NCBI GenBank assembly: GCA_964429355.1
Contig: CAYSCH010000051.1
Location: 1-35,238, forward strand
Length of the DNA stretch: 35,238 nucleotides
From: JAAYAY01 sp964429355
GTDB lineage: Bacteria; Planctomycetota; Planctomycetia; Pirellulales; Thermoguttaceae
Reading direction: 5' to 3'
Under the pieces are notes generated by a model, which worked only from the letters and a program-made list of their open reading frames with translations, had not been told where the DNA came from and ran no database searches. This document shows positions 1-7,545 of the stretch, one piece after another. A program made the translations under genes and the position numbers. Position 1 is the stretch's first letter. Every line of letters begins with the position of its first letter.

Positions 1-1
1 A

Positions 2-100
2 TCACTAGACGAGGCCTTGCGCTTGTTCGCCAAGGGCTCGGGGGACTCAGACTCGGGGGCGACTCCGGTCACCGGACAAATTGACTCCGACGCAAACTGA
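2..100 (+). CDS. C-terminal end of an unknown protein (5' partial)
   Basis: The frame is open from the window edge and ends at TGA 98-100, giving 32 residues. It reads as a short amphipathic helix (LDEALRLFAKG) followed by a Ser/Asp/Gly-rich tail ending DSDAN, which looks like a natural protein C-terminus. A perfect 11-bp hairpin lies 20 bases downstream, where a terminator would be expected. No family can be named from this piece. The other two plus frames either lack this composition or stop at once. Confidence 0.4.
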   Translation, partial: SLDEALRLFAKGSGDSDSGATPVTGQIDSDAN

Positions 101-120
101 CAACCACGCAGCTTTCACCA

Positions 121-157
121 CCGGGAAGTCCCGTTCATCACGAATCGGACTTCCCGG
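121..157 (+). terminator. Hairpin terminator after the partial gene
   Basis: A perfect 11-bp inverted repeat (CCGGGAAGTCC at 121-131 and GGACTTCCCGG at 147-157) encloses a 15-nt loop and is followed by ATTTCTTA. It sits 20 bases after the stop at 98-100. The T tract is short, so efficiency is uncertain. Confidence 0.6.
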
Positions 158-262
158 ATTTCTTATGCTTGCATGGCCGACTGATGCGTCTCTACCAGGC
201 ACTGTGATATTACCACGACAAACAGTCATGGCGTTCGCCGAATCACCACGGAATACGACGTT

Positions 263-2242
263 TTGGGCCGAAAGTCACGAATCACCTCGTACGACAACCC
301 CACCGTGGGGTCAGGTTCTATTGTCAATCAGGTGCAATCGGTCTATGATGACTTCGGGCAGCTTGTCACCGAGTATCAGCAGCACGGTGGTGCGGTGAAC
401 GCCGGAACGTCGCTCAAAGTCCAGTACGCCTACGCTGACGGCTCGTCGAACACGATCCGCCTGACGAAGATGACCTACCCCGACGGGCGCGAGCTCAATT
501 ACGATTACGGGTCGGCGGGCTCCAGCGATGATGCCCTTTCGCGGGTGGCTTCGCTCATCGACGATGACGGCTCCACCCGTCTGGTCGACTACTCCTATCT
601 CGGTGCTGGGGCGATCATCCAGGCCGACTACGTTCAACCCGACGTGCGTTGCGATCTGGCTCACGGTGCGGGCGCCGACCTCTACGACGGCCCTATGGAT
701 CGATTCGGACGCGTGAACGATCTTCTGTGGTACGATTACGGCTCCTCGGCCGAGCTCCTCCGCTTCAAACACGGCTACGATCGCGCCGGCAACCGCCTCT
801 ATCGCGAAGAGGCCGACACGAGCGACCTCGACCAACTCTACAGCTATGATGACGTGAACCGTCTCGTCCAATCCGAGGAAGGCACGCTCAGCGCCGGCAA
901 GGACAGCATCTCGTCGCTCAACTCCAAGCAGCAGTGGTCGCTCGATCCCACCGGCAACTGGTCCGGCTTCAAGGAAGATGACGACGGCGACGCCACCTGG
1001 GACCTCGAACAAACCCGCACGTCGAGCGCGGTCAACGAGATCACCGACGTCGCCGAAACCACTGGCCCAAGCTGGATCACCCCGGCCTACAACCGGGCCG
1101 GCAACATGACGACCATCCCGCGGCCGGCCGACCCGACCCAGTCGTACGCGGCCACTTATGACGCCTGGAATCGGCTCGTCAAACTGGAAGAGGGTGAGGA
1201 TACGGTTGCCGAGTACGTTTACGACGGAGCGAAACGCCGCGTTGTCAAGAAGACCTATGATTCGGGCTCGCTGGACGAAACGCGTCACTTCTACTACACC
1301 GATCCGCAGAAGTGGCAGGTGATTGAAGAGCGCCTCGACGCCAGTGGCGCAATCTCAGCAGATGCCGATCGGCAGTTTGTCTGGGGACTGCGTTACATTG
1401 ACGACTTTGTGCTCCGGGACCGTGACACCGATTCTAACGGCAGCCTCGATGAGCGGCTTTGTGCGTTGCAGGATGCCAACTGGAACGTTACGGCGTTGGT
1501 GAATGCGAGTGGCAATGTTCAGGAACGCTATGTGTATACAGCTTACGGCATCCCACGTATCTTGACGTCGACGTTCGCCGCACGCGTGTCAACCAACTAC
1601 GATGTGGAAGTGCGCTACGGCGGATACCGAGTGGACGGCGAAAGCAATTTGTCCTGCGTTCGGGACCGAATGTTGAATTGTCGCGTCGGCCTCTGGTTGC
1701 AGCGAGACCTAGTACGCTATGCGGGCGGAATGTCGCTGTACGGGTATCTTCACGGAATGCCAGTTCAATATGTCGATCCATCCGGGAAGGGTGCGTTCTG
1801 CGACTGGTTGACGGATCCTTGTACAGGGAGCCTTATGGCCTGTTCGGGCTTTCTTGTGTCCATTGCCGACGTACTTTCCAACTTCATTCCTATGGCAACG
1901 TTGCAGGCCAAAATCGCACTGTCGCTGTTTGACTGTTTTAACGATTTGATGGGATTCCTGCAGGAACGCTGCTATTGTCACGGAGTAGAAATCATTCTGT
2001 CGCTGGACGGCAGCATAATGAGCTGCTGGGGGAACTTCTTCTTTGACTTTGGAAACTTCCCTGCAGCATTAGCAGCCTTCTTTGATGCCTTATTCACAGG
2101 AATGGACGAACTGGCTGCTATAGTCACGCCTGATAACGTGCCAGGATGGCAGGCGTGCATGGACGTGTTTTCGAACTGTGGCGACATTGTCGGTAATGTG
2201 TTTGGCGATATTGGAGGAAAAGTCGTGTTGTATCCTTCATGA
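263..2242 (+). CDS. RHS repeat-associated core protein with variable C-terminal domain (5' truncated)
   Basis: YD repeats run through the first ~420 residues (YDDFGQLVTEY, YAATYDAWNRLVKLE, AEYVYDGAKRRVVKK). The RHS core follows and ends in VQYVDPSG near residue 507. The last ~152 residues are unrelated to the core, hydrophobic and rich in cysteine; this is the usual place of a polymorphic toxin domain. The listed start is a TTG at 263, but YD-repeat coding (ITTEYDVLGR) is already readable in the same frame from about 206, and an in-frame stop lies at 182-184. The protein is much shorter than full RHS proteins and has no signal peptide, so the 5' part is probably lost. From about 1440 onward base composition becomes visibly more AT-rich, suggesting a recently exchanged tail. 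Alternative view: a decaying pseudogene, although the long intact frame argues against total decay. Confidence 0.8.
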   Translation: MGRKSRITSYDNPTVGSGSIVNQVQSVYDDFGQLVTEYQQHGGAVNAGTSLKVQYAYADGSSNTIRLTKMTYPDGRELNYDYGSAGSSDDALSRVASLIDDDGSTRLVDYSYLGAGAIIQADYVQPDVRCDLAHGAGADLYDGPMDRFGRVNDLLWYDYGSSAELLRFKHGYDRAGNRLYREEADTSDLDQLYSYDDVNRLVQSEEGTLSAGKDSISSLNSKQQWSLDPTGNWSGFKEDDDGDATWDLEQTRTSSAVNEITDVAETTGPSWITPAYNRAGNMTTIPRPADPTQSYAATYDAWNRLVKLEEGEDTVAEYVYDGAKRRVVKKTYDSGSLDETRHFYYTDPQKWQVIEERLDASGAISADADRQFVWGLRYIDDFVLRDRDTDSNGSLDERLCALQDANWNVTALVNASGNVQERYVYTAYGIPRILTSTFAARVSTNYDVEVRYGGYRVDGESNLSCVRDRMLNCRVGLWLQRDLVRYAGGMSLYGYLHGMPVQYVDPSGKGAFCDWLTDPCTGSLMACSGFLVSIADVLSNFIPMATLQAKIALSLFDCFNDLMGFLQERCYCHGVEIILSLDGSIMSCWGNFFFDFGNFPAALAAFFDALFTGMDELAAIVTPDNVPGWQACMDVFSNCGDIVGNVFGDIGGKVVLYPS

Positions 2243-2313
2243 ACGTGTTGAATGTATGTGCTGCATACCGCCGCGACGGTCGCCGCTTGCCTGACTCTAG
2301 CAGGCTTGCCACC

Positions 2314-2350
2314 GTGGACTTGCTGACAGTCAGCAAGTCCACATATTTGT
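2314..2350 (+). terminator. 29-bp near-perfect palindrome between RHS and its neighbour
   Basis: GTGGACTTGCTGAC (2314-2327) is followed after one base by its exact reverse complement (2329-2342), then by ATATTTGT. It lies ~70 bases after the RHS stop and just before the ribosome-binding site of the next gene. It could be a terminator/attenuator or a dyad operator. The one-base spacer means the RNA hairpin would have to open some pairs to form a loop. Confidence 0.5.
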
Positions 2351-2365
2351 TGCCGAGGAACGCCG

Positions 2366-3058
2366 ATGGCTGAAAAGGATGCGTCTTCGATCGTTCTGTG
2401 GGACGGGCGCGAATACTCGGCACGAGATGTCGATCGGGTATCGCGTCGACTGGCAGAATATGCGCGACACAACGAATCTCTGGTCGAGGCATGGCCCGCA
2501 CACCAACGACGCTTCGCGAATTCAGTGTTCGCGATTGTCGCGGGACTCGCGGCGGTATTCTTGCTGCCATCATTGGTAATCTGGGTAGTAGCACGTGGCG
2601 TGTACGGACCTTCGGCCGCCGGCGCGATTCAGCCCCTCGTTCCTGCACTGCTGTCTGGCGGGGCAATGCTCCTGCTGGCGTGTATCGGCTGGGCGTATGC
2701 ATACCTGCACTACTCCGCCTACCGACCGACAGTCACAGTACAAGGAGGTGCCATTTCAGTAAGAAGTGGGTCACATATCCCTGTCGTTTCGTCATCCATA
2801 CAACAGTGCTGCTGGTTTCATGGATGGGTAACTGACACTATACTAACACGGCACGGCCCCGGTGGTGCGTTACAGCATCGCGCGATTGTGATTCAATTCC
2901 CGAGGCAATCGCGTTTCACAGTGACGCCACGCATTGCTGTCGGCCTGACTCCGGAGATGCATGCCATTTGGAAGGACTTTCTCACCCTTGCCGAGATCCC
3001 GCAAATATCGCGTGCTGAAAGGGGAAGCCTGCACGGAGTGTACGGGGCCTCGAAGTGA
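2366..3058 (+). CDS. Two-TM membrane protein, candidate immunity protein for the RHS tail
   Basis: This 230-residue protein is not a family I recognise. It starts at ATG 2366 with GAGGA six bases upstream. A soluble N-terminal ~50 residues precede two strong membrane segments (about residues 52-76 and 91-114). A C-terminal domain of ~115 residues follows, with beta-like character (TVTVQGGAISVRSGSHIP) that could be a PH-like or bPH2-type fold. It lies 123 bases after the RHS gene on the same strand and is followed by RHS debris, the classic position of an immunity gene. A membrane-embedded immunity protein would suit a membrane-active toxin tail. The role is inferred from position only. Confidence 0.6.
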   Translation: MAEKDASSIVLWDGREYSARDVDRVSRRLAEYARHNESLVEAWPAHQRRFANSVFAIVAGLAAVFLLPSLVIWVVARGVYGPSAAGAIQPLVPALLSGGAMLLLACIGWAYAYLHYSAYRPTVTVQGGAISVRSGSHIPVVSSSIQQCCWFHGWVTDTILTRHGPGGALQHRAIVIQFPRQSRFTVTPRIAVGLTPEMHAIWKDFLTLAEIPQISRAERGSLHGVYGASK

Positions 3059-3088
3059 GTCTGGTGTTCTCTCGCACACACTTTCGCC

Positions 3089-3301
3089 AAGCCCCGGTAT
3101 ACCCGCTGGTCCGTCAGTCTCTATAACACCGCCGGCCAACTCACGTCCACTCGCGCCTATCACACGATCCCCACTTCGGGCGACGGCAGCGCACACACGA
3201 ACTACGACGAGTCGACCTTCGGGTACGACTCAACCGGGCGTCAGAATGAGTTGAGCGACGTCGAGGCTGCGTGCATGTCTCCCACGGGTGGTGTGGCCTG
3301 A
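3089..3301 (+). pseudogene. RHS/YD-repeat remnant 1
   Basis: In one plus frame the sequence reads as RHS protein (SLYNTAGQLTSTRAYH, then NYDESTFGYDSTGRQ) until TGA at 3299-3301. There is no start and no core domain. The text corresponds to the part of planctomycete RHS proteins that normally lies before the region retained in the main gene. It is therefore a displaced fragment of a second or ancestral RHS copy. Confidence 0.65.
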
Positions 3302-3335
3302 ACGCCGTGCGAGGCAGCGTCGGCTCCAAGAAACT

Positions 3336-3461
3336 CCCGGCGGGACCATCAGCCGCACGGTCTTCGACGCCCGCGGCCGAGCGGTGGCCGACTACGTGGG
3401 CACCGATGATTCAGATGCGACCGACGCCGACCCGACCGGCGACGGCCATTTCTTCAAAACC
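3336..3461 (+). pseudogene. RHS/YD-repeat remnant 2
   Basis: After a frame change relative to remnant 1, the RHS text resumes (TISRTVFDARGRAVADYVG, then TDDSDATDADPTGDG) and is lost after about 3461. The two remnants would be contiguous in an intact RHS protein, so one frameshift around 3290-3335 separates them. No start or functional domain is present. Confidence 0.6.
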
Positions 3462-3484
3462 TGTACAAATGTGCCATTTCCCCC

Positions 3485-3513
3485 TTGAAATTATTTGTAT
3501 ATACGTGTATACT
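3485..3513 (+). promoter_or_regulatory. Near-consensus sigma70-type promoter
   Basis: TTGAAA (3485-3490), a 17-base spacer and TATACT (3508-3513). This is among the best -35/-10 matches in the window and lies in a locally AT-rich patch. The next plus-strand gene begins ~345 bases downstream, so it either drives a long leader or is a leftover of a lost gene. The -10 overlaps an imperfect dyad (GTATATACGTGTATAC). Confidence 0.5.
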
Positions 3514-3711
3514 ACCACAACCACCTCTGCCTCCTGCGTCAATTCCACCAGCCTCGACCGAATTGTGGCACATACCTCCATCGTAGTGTGTCGTTTTACG
3601 TCTCGACACAAAGCCCCATCTCGGCAATCTCAAACACCTTCCGTCAGCAAACCTCGTCCAAGTTTTTTGTTCCCCGGGCATACTTGTGCCAAAATTCAAC
3701 TGCTCCCTCCC

Positions 3712-3775
3712 TGCTCCGTGCTCCGTGCTCCCTGCTCCCTGCTCCCTGCTCCCTGCTCCCCCGACTCCCGACTCC
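3712..3775. repeat. Heptamer tandem repeat (TGCTCCC)n
   Basis: Seven head-to-tail copies of TGCTCCG/TGCTCCC (3712-3760) are followed by two CGACTCC units (3762-3775). This is simple-sequence DNA with no coding sense in the plus frames; copy number could vary by slippage. Confidence 0.85.
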
Positions 3776-3859
3776 TGTCAGCCAGGGGTGGAATTCGGGA
3801 CCGCAGCAGACGATAATCATCGTTTCTGGTCCCGCACCTGCCCCCGGGGCTCCTGAACT

Positions 3860-5194
3860 GTGAATCCCGCCCTTTCCGCACCCCATTCTGCCCCCGGCGC
3901 CCGGCGCGAGACGATTCGCCTGGGAGTGCTGTTTGGCGCCCTGTATTTTTTCCAGGGAATCGCCGAGCCCAGCGACGGGTTGATCTCCCAGCCCGTGCTC
4001 TCACTGCTCCGGTCGTGGCAGCTCCAGGCGGCCGAGTTCACGCGGTTCATCGCCTTGATCTCGCTGCCATGGGCCATGAAGCCGCTGTACGGGCTGCTTT
4101 CAGACCTGTTGCCGCTGGGCGGATACCGGCGGAAGAGCTATTTGCTGTTGACGAGCGGGACGGCGGCTCTTGGTCTCGCAGTTCTGGCGATGGGCGACTT
4201 GCCGGTCGGTGCCACACAGCCGCTTCTGCTGTTGGTATTGATGCCGGCGGTGGGGATGGCCTTTTCCGACGTGGTGATCGACCCCCTGATGGTGGAGAAC
4301 GGCCAACCACGGGGGATCACGGGGCTGCTCCAGTCGATCCAGTGGGGGGCCATGTATGCCGCGTTGATCCTGGTGGGTTGGCTGGGTGGTTACCTGAGCG
4401 AGCACCACTGGCAGCGGTGGGCGTTTGCGATCTGCGCGGTGGCGAGCGGCGGGAGTTTCCTGCTGGGCCTGCTGATGGTGAAGGAGCCGCCGCGCAGCAT
4501 TACAGGAGGGTTTCGCAGCACCTCGGCATCGCTCTGGAAGACGGTATCCAGTCCGGCAGTGCTCAGCGTGGGAGGGTTTCTCTTCCTGTGGAGTTTCAAT
4601 CCATTTTCCACGGCGGTGCTCTACATCCACCAGACCACCTACCTGGGCTTCAGCGACCGGTTCTACGGTGCGACCGTATCGGTACTGGCCGCCGCTTCCA
4701 TCGCCGCTTGCATCAGTTACGGGTTCTACTGCCGCCGCGTACGGTTCGACCGGCTGGTGCACTGGTCGATCGGGCTGGGCATCCTGGCAACGATCGCCTA
4801 CTGGGCGGTGTGGGACGCGACCTCGGCGGTGGTTGTGACGGTTGCGGTGGGCTTCACCTATATGACGGCCTGCCTGATCCAGCTTGACCTGACGGCGCGC
4901 GTGTGCCCACCGGAAACGGCCGGCACGACCTTCGCCCTGTTGATGGCCCTGCAGAACATCGGCATGTCGTCGTCGGTAGCGGTGGGCGGGTGGATTTACC
5001 AGTCCGGGTCGGAGCACTGGGGGGCCCGGGGAGCGTTCAACGTGCTGGTGGGGATCGGCGCGGTGACCACCGCCGGCTGCTGGCTGCTCGTGCCCTGGTT
5101 GCGGCGGCAGGCGTCTGCAGCGATCTGGCCGGAGCCCGCCGGAGTGGTCTCGCAGCCGACTGGCGATTCTGCCGAGGGCCTTGGGAAAGGCTGA
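3860..5194 (+). CDS. MFS transporter, folate-biopterin transporter (BT1)-like
   Basis: This 444-residue integral membrane protein has about 12 hydrophobic segments. The N-terminal half carries GALYFFQGIAEPSDGLI, then LPWAMKPLYGLLSDLLP and GGYRRKSYL. The pattern of Trp-x-x-Lys-Pro followed by a Gly-Tyr-Arg-Arg-Lys loop is typical of the BT1 (folate-biopterin transporter) branch of MFS, with AmpG-type permeases as the next alternative. It would move a small solute across the inner membrane; the substrate cannot be told. The listed start is GTG 3860 with no clear Shine-Dalgarno sequence; a start a little further in would still keep the first membrane segment. It stands alone, with the next gene 322 bases away. 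Confidence 0.75.
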   Translation: MNPALSAPHSAPGARRETIRLGVLFGALYFFQGIAEPSDGLISQPVLSLLRSWQLQAAEFTRFIALISLPWAMKPLYGLLSDLLPLGGYRRKSYLLLTSGTAALGLAVLAMGDLPVGATQPLLLLVLMPAVGMAFSDVVIDPLMVENGQPRGITGLLQSIQWGAMYAALILVGWLGGYLSEHHWQRWAFAICAVASGGSFLLGLLMVKEPPRSITGGFRSTSASLWKTVSSPAVLSVGGFLFLWSFNPFSTAVLYIHQTTYLGFSDRFYGATVSVLAAASIAACISYGFYCRRVRFDRLVHWSIGLGILATIAYWAVWDATSAVVVTVAVGFTYMTACLIQLDLTARVCPPETAGTTFALLMALQNIGMSSSVAVGGWIYQSGSEHWGARGAFNVLVGIGAVTTAGCWLLVPWLRRQASAAIWPEPAGVVSQPTGDSAEGLGKG

Positions 5195-5216
5195 CATCCT
5201 CCGAAATGGGGGAATG

Positions 5217-5244
5217 TTTGCACCACAGGGAAACTGCCTATACT
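5217..5244 (+). promoter_or_regulatory. Possible promoter of the ASST/sulfotransferase operon
   Basis: TTTGCA (5217-5222), 16-base spacer, TATACT (5239-5244). The -10 is good and the -35 is a 4/6 match. It lies ~270 bases before the first gene of the cluster. Confidence 0.3.
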
Positions 5245-5371
5245 CGCTTTCCGGCAAGGCTTGCTGTGACGGCGCCGGGGGGGCTGGAGGAAAGTCCGAA
5301 AAGCAGGATTTCGGAGCGAAACCTTCGAATAGTGCCGGTGTTTGAAGTAGTACGCGTCAGGCAAAAGAGAA

Positions 5372-5389
5372 GAGGTCCGCGCGGACCTC
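5372..5389. promoter_or_regulatory. 18-bp perfect palindrome, possible operator
   Basis: GAGGTCCGC followed directly by GCGGACCTC. With no loop it is better suited to binding a dimeric protein than to forming an RNA hairpin. It lies between the promoter candidate and the first gene of the cluster. Chance occurrence in GC-rich DNA cannot be excluded. Confidence 0.4.
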
Positions 5390-5516
5390 GCGTCCATAGT
5401 GTCGCCGGCGGCCGCGCCGCAGGCCGGCGAGACAAAGCGGGTTTCGTGCACGCCACGGGAGCTGGGGGGCTCTGCGCGCCAACGGATGCCGCTCCCACAG
5501 TCAAGGTCGTGTCGGC

Positions 5517-6887
5517 ATGGTGTGCGCGCCAAGCAAGCCCCTCCCCCTCAAGCTGTTGCTGCTGTTCAGTTTGTGCTGCGGTGTTTTCGCCTACGGATTG
5601 GCCGTGGGGCGATACAAGATCTTTCCCTACCAGGTGCTTCGCGACGCTCGGACCGCGCTGGTCGCTCTGGCAGGAACGAGCCAAGGGAGCGAGATCGGAG
5701 GATTGGAGTCCTACAAGGACCAGGTTCTCGTGCCGACGGCCAGAACGTACGGGCCCGCAGCCGGCACGGAGATGCTCCTGGTCAGCGGCGGTGCGGAGTT
5801 TCTTACCGACCACTGCCCGGCAGGGTGTCTGGCGTGGCTGATGGATCGCGAGGGAAAGGTCAAGCACTACTGGAGAAACGACCCTTCGGTCTGGAACGGG
5901 CTCGAGCGAGTGGCGCAGGTGCCGCTCCTATCAGGAGCCCCGTATCCGGTGGGGTTGCACCTTTTCGACGACGGCGGCCTGCTGGTCACGTACCACGCCA
6001 GCAACACGTTTCCTTTCGCCGTCGGTCTGGCGCGATTCGACGTCAACTCGAAGCTGCTGTGGAAGCGAGAGTTGTTGACCCATCACTGGTTCAGCGTGGG
6101 CGATGACGGGCGGATCTTCGTTCCGGCCCTGCGGGTGGTCGACTCTCCGATCCCGATCGGGGCAACGGAGGCGAGCATCACCTCGGAGGGCGGGAAGATC
6201 TACAGCGACATGGTCCTGATTCTCGACCCGGACGGCAACACGATCGACGAGATCCCGATTCTCGACGCGCTCTTCGACTCGGGTTGGCCAGGGCTCTTTA
6301 CCCGGGCCAATTCGGCCACCCGTTCGGCCGATTTCGCCACGGACGATCCTCTCCACCTGAACGACGTGCAGCTTGTGCCGCCCCAGATCGCAGAGTCCCA
6401 TCCCTGGCTGTCGCCGGACGATCTGCTGGTGTCGCTTCGGAATATCAATGCGGTCGGCATTCTGGATGTTGCCTCGCGGCGTTTCAAATGGGTTTCGTCG
6501 GGTTCGACGGTCGCGCAGCACAGTCCTCGGTTTTACGACGGGGGCGTTCTGGTTCTGGACAATCTTGGAGGCGACAAGCGGCTGGGTGGCACGCGGCTGG
6601 TGAAGATCGATCTGGAACGGGGTTTGCCGACCACGCTGTTTCCCAGGCCCGGCGTGGATACGCCCGACCTGTGCCGCACGCTGAACTGCGGCCATCTGGA
6701 CGTGCAACGCGACGGGAACCGAGTTCTGATGGCGGTCACTCGTTCGGGCGCCCTCTGGGAGATCGACCTGCGGACCGGCCAGGTTGTGTGGGAGTATCTC
6801 TACGTTCATCCCAACAAAGCCGGAGATCGCATACCGATCAATACGGCCAAATACGTCTACAGCCCATCCTTTCTTGATCACGAGTAA
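5517..6887 (+). CDS. Arylsulfotransferase (ASST)-like membrane-anchored protein
   Basis: This 456-residue protein has an N-terminal hydrophobic anchor (about residues 10-30). A repeating beta-propeller-like body follows, with recurring blade motifs such as GGLLVTYH, LLVSLRNINAVGILD and GVLVLDN. Histidines in HLND (280-283) and QHSP (around 335) fit the Arylsulfotran_2/ASST family. Its members either transfer sulfate between phenolic compounds via a catalytic His or serve as uncharacterised propellers. The active protein would lie outside the cytoplasmic membrane. It starts at ATG 5517 and begins a tight gene run (next start 5 bases after its stop). A PAPS-type sulfotransferase sits three genes downstream, so a sulfation role is plausible, but the donor and acceptor are unknown. 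Confidence 0.65.
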   Translation: MVCAPSKPLPLKLLLLFSLCCGVFAYGLAVGRYKIFPYQVLRDARTALVALAGTSQGSEIGGLESYKDQVLVPTARTYGPAAGTEMLLVSGGAEFLTDHCPAGCLAWLMDREGKVKHYWRNDPSVWNGLERVAQVPLLSGAPYPVGLHLFDDGGLLVTYHASNTFPFAVGLARFDVNSKLLWKRELLTHHWFSVGDDGRIFVPALRVVDSPIPIGATEASITSEGGKIYSDMVLILDPDGNTIDEIPILDALFDSGWPGLFTRANSATRSADFATDDPLHLNDVQLVPPQIAESHPWLSPDDLLVSLRNINAVGILDVASRRFKWVSSGSTVAQHSPRFYDGGVLVLDNLGGDKRLGGTRLVKIDLERGLPTTLFPRPGVDTPDLCRTLNCGHLDVQRDGNRVLMAVTRSGALWEIDLRTGQVVWEYLYVHPNKAGDRIPINTAKYVYSPSFLDHE

Positions 6888-6892
6888 CAACC

Positions 6893-7156
6893 ATGAGTGC
6901 AATTCTCTATCTCTTGCCGTCTTTCGGCGGGCTGCTCCAGATGCATGTTGCCTGGCCCACGGGGACAGGTGCCATCTTCGCCTACGTGGGCCCCGGCGCG
7001 GGACTGAGCATGTTGGGCGCGTTGTTTGCCGTGGCATGTGTGATTCTGCTCGCCCTGCTGGGCCCGATTCTGTATCCCATTCGCCTGATCCGCACAATGC
7101 TCCGCAGACACAGGCAGCGGCAAAGTGAATTGGCGATGGGCTCGCGAGTTCCATGA
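6893..7156 (+). CDS. Small two-TM membrane protein
   Basis: An 87-residue protein with a first hydrophobic stretch at the N-terminus and a stronger one around residues 38-63 (LSMLGALFAVACVILLALLG), then a basic tail (RTMLRRHRQRQ). It starts at ATG 6893, five bases after the ASST-like gene, and its stop overlaps the start of the next gene (ATGA at 7153-7156), so it is a true operon member. The family is not recognised; the Gly-Pro-Gly-Ala-Gly turn before the main membrane segment is its clearest mark. Confidence 0.65.
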   Translation: MSAILYLLPSFGGLLQMHVAWPTGTGAIFAYVGPGAGLSMLGALFAVACVILLALLGPILYPIRLIRTMLRRHRQRQSELAMGSRVP

Positions 7157-7545
7157 AGCTCATCGATTGGATCGCCTGCACTGCGGGGCTGGGCGCGGGC
7201 CTGGTTGCCGCATGGCTCTCGGTGGTTGTATCGGCGAGGCTTGGCGACGGTGGGTTCTGGCGGCAATTGGCCATCGTGAGCCGTCTGCTGCTGTCGGCCG
7301 ACGACGAGAACCAGCTCTTCCGGGAGTATGTCCAACTTTGGCGTGTTGCGATTGGGTTCGTTTCCAAGAAACTGGCCGTGACGCTGATTGGGCTGGTACC
7401 GATCCTATTGGCCCTGTTCGGCGTGACATGGGTGGCCGGTTGCTTGGGGAAAATGGGTCCAAAGGCTGATTGGGAAATGGGTTTTGTCGTCGCGGTCTGC
7501 GCGGCGGCGGTCCCGGGGATGCTCATCGTGAAGTCGAGATTGTGA
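7153..7545 (+). CDS. Membrane protein with three hydrophobic segments, unknown
   Basis: A 130-residue protein with membrane segments near residues 8-27, 75-95 and 108-126. The first loop contains a conserved-looking amphipathic stretch (ADDENQLFREYVQLWR). That layout faintly recalls YidC/DUF106-type proteins, but the match is by eye only. Its start overlaps the stop of the previous gene (ATGA) and its own stop overlaps the GTG start of the sulfotransferase (GTGA at 7542-7545). All four genes are therefore likely translated together. Confidence 0.65.
   Translation: MKLIDWIACTAGLGAGLVAAWLSVVVSARLGDGGFWRQLAIVSRLLLSADDENQLFREYVQLWRVAIGFVSKKLAVTLIGLVPILLALFGVTWVAGCLGKMGPKADWEMGFVVAVCAAAVPGMLIVKSRL

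Larger units (their letters stand above)
3462..3859. other. Gene-free, AT-richer stretch upstream of the MFS gene
   Basis: No convincing coding frame is seen. The first part is markedly more AT-rich than its surroundings and contains a near-consensus sigma70-type promoter. The later part holds a heptamer tandem repeat. The last ~80 bases lead into the MFS gene. Confidence 0.5.
5195..5516. other. 322-bp leader region of the sulfotransferase cluster
   Basis: No gene is seen. It contains a weak promoter candidate (5217-5244), an 18-bp perfect palindrome (5372-5389) and a very GC-rich segment (about 5400-5440). Long frames crossing it are shadow frames of the neighbours. Confidence 0.5.

Noticed and set aside
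5285..5298. GGAGGAAAGTCCG resembles the conserved start of bacterial RNase P RNA
   Set aside because: None of the other conserved RNase P blocks (such as the ACAGAAA element and the 3' pairing strand) is found in the next 400 bases, so the match is probably chance.
7470..7541. Longer start for the sulfotransferase
   Set aside because: The first 24 codons overlap the membrane-protein gene and read as Gly/Arg-rich shadow; GTG 7542 gives a typical stop-start overlap.
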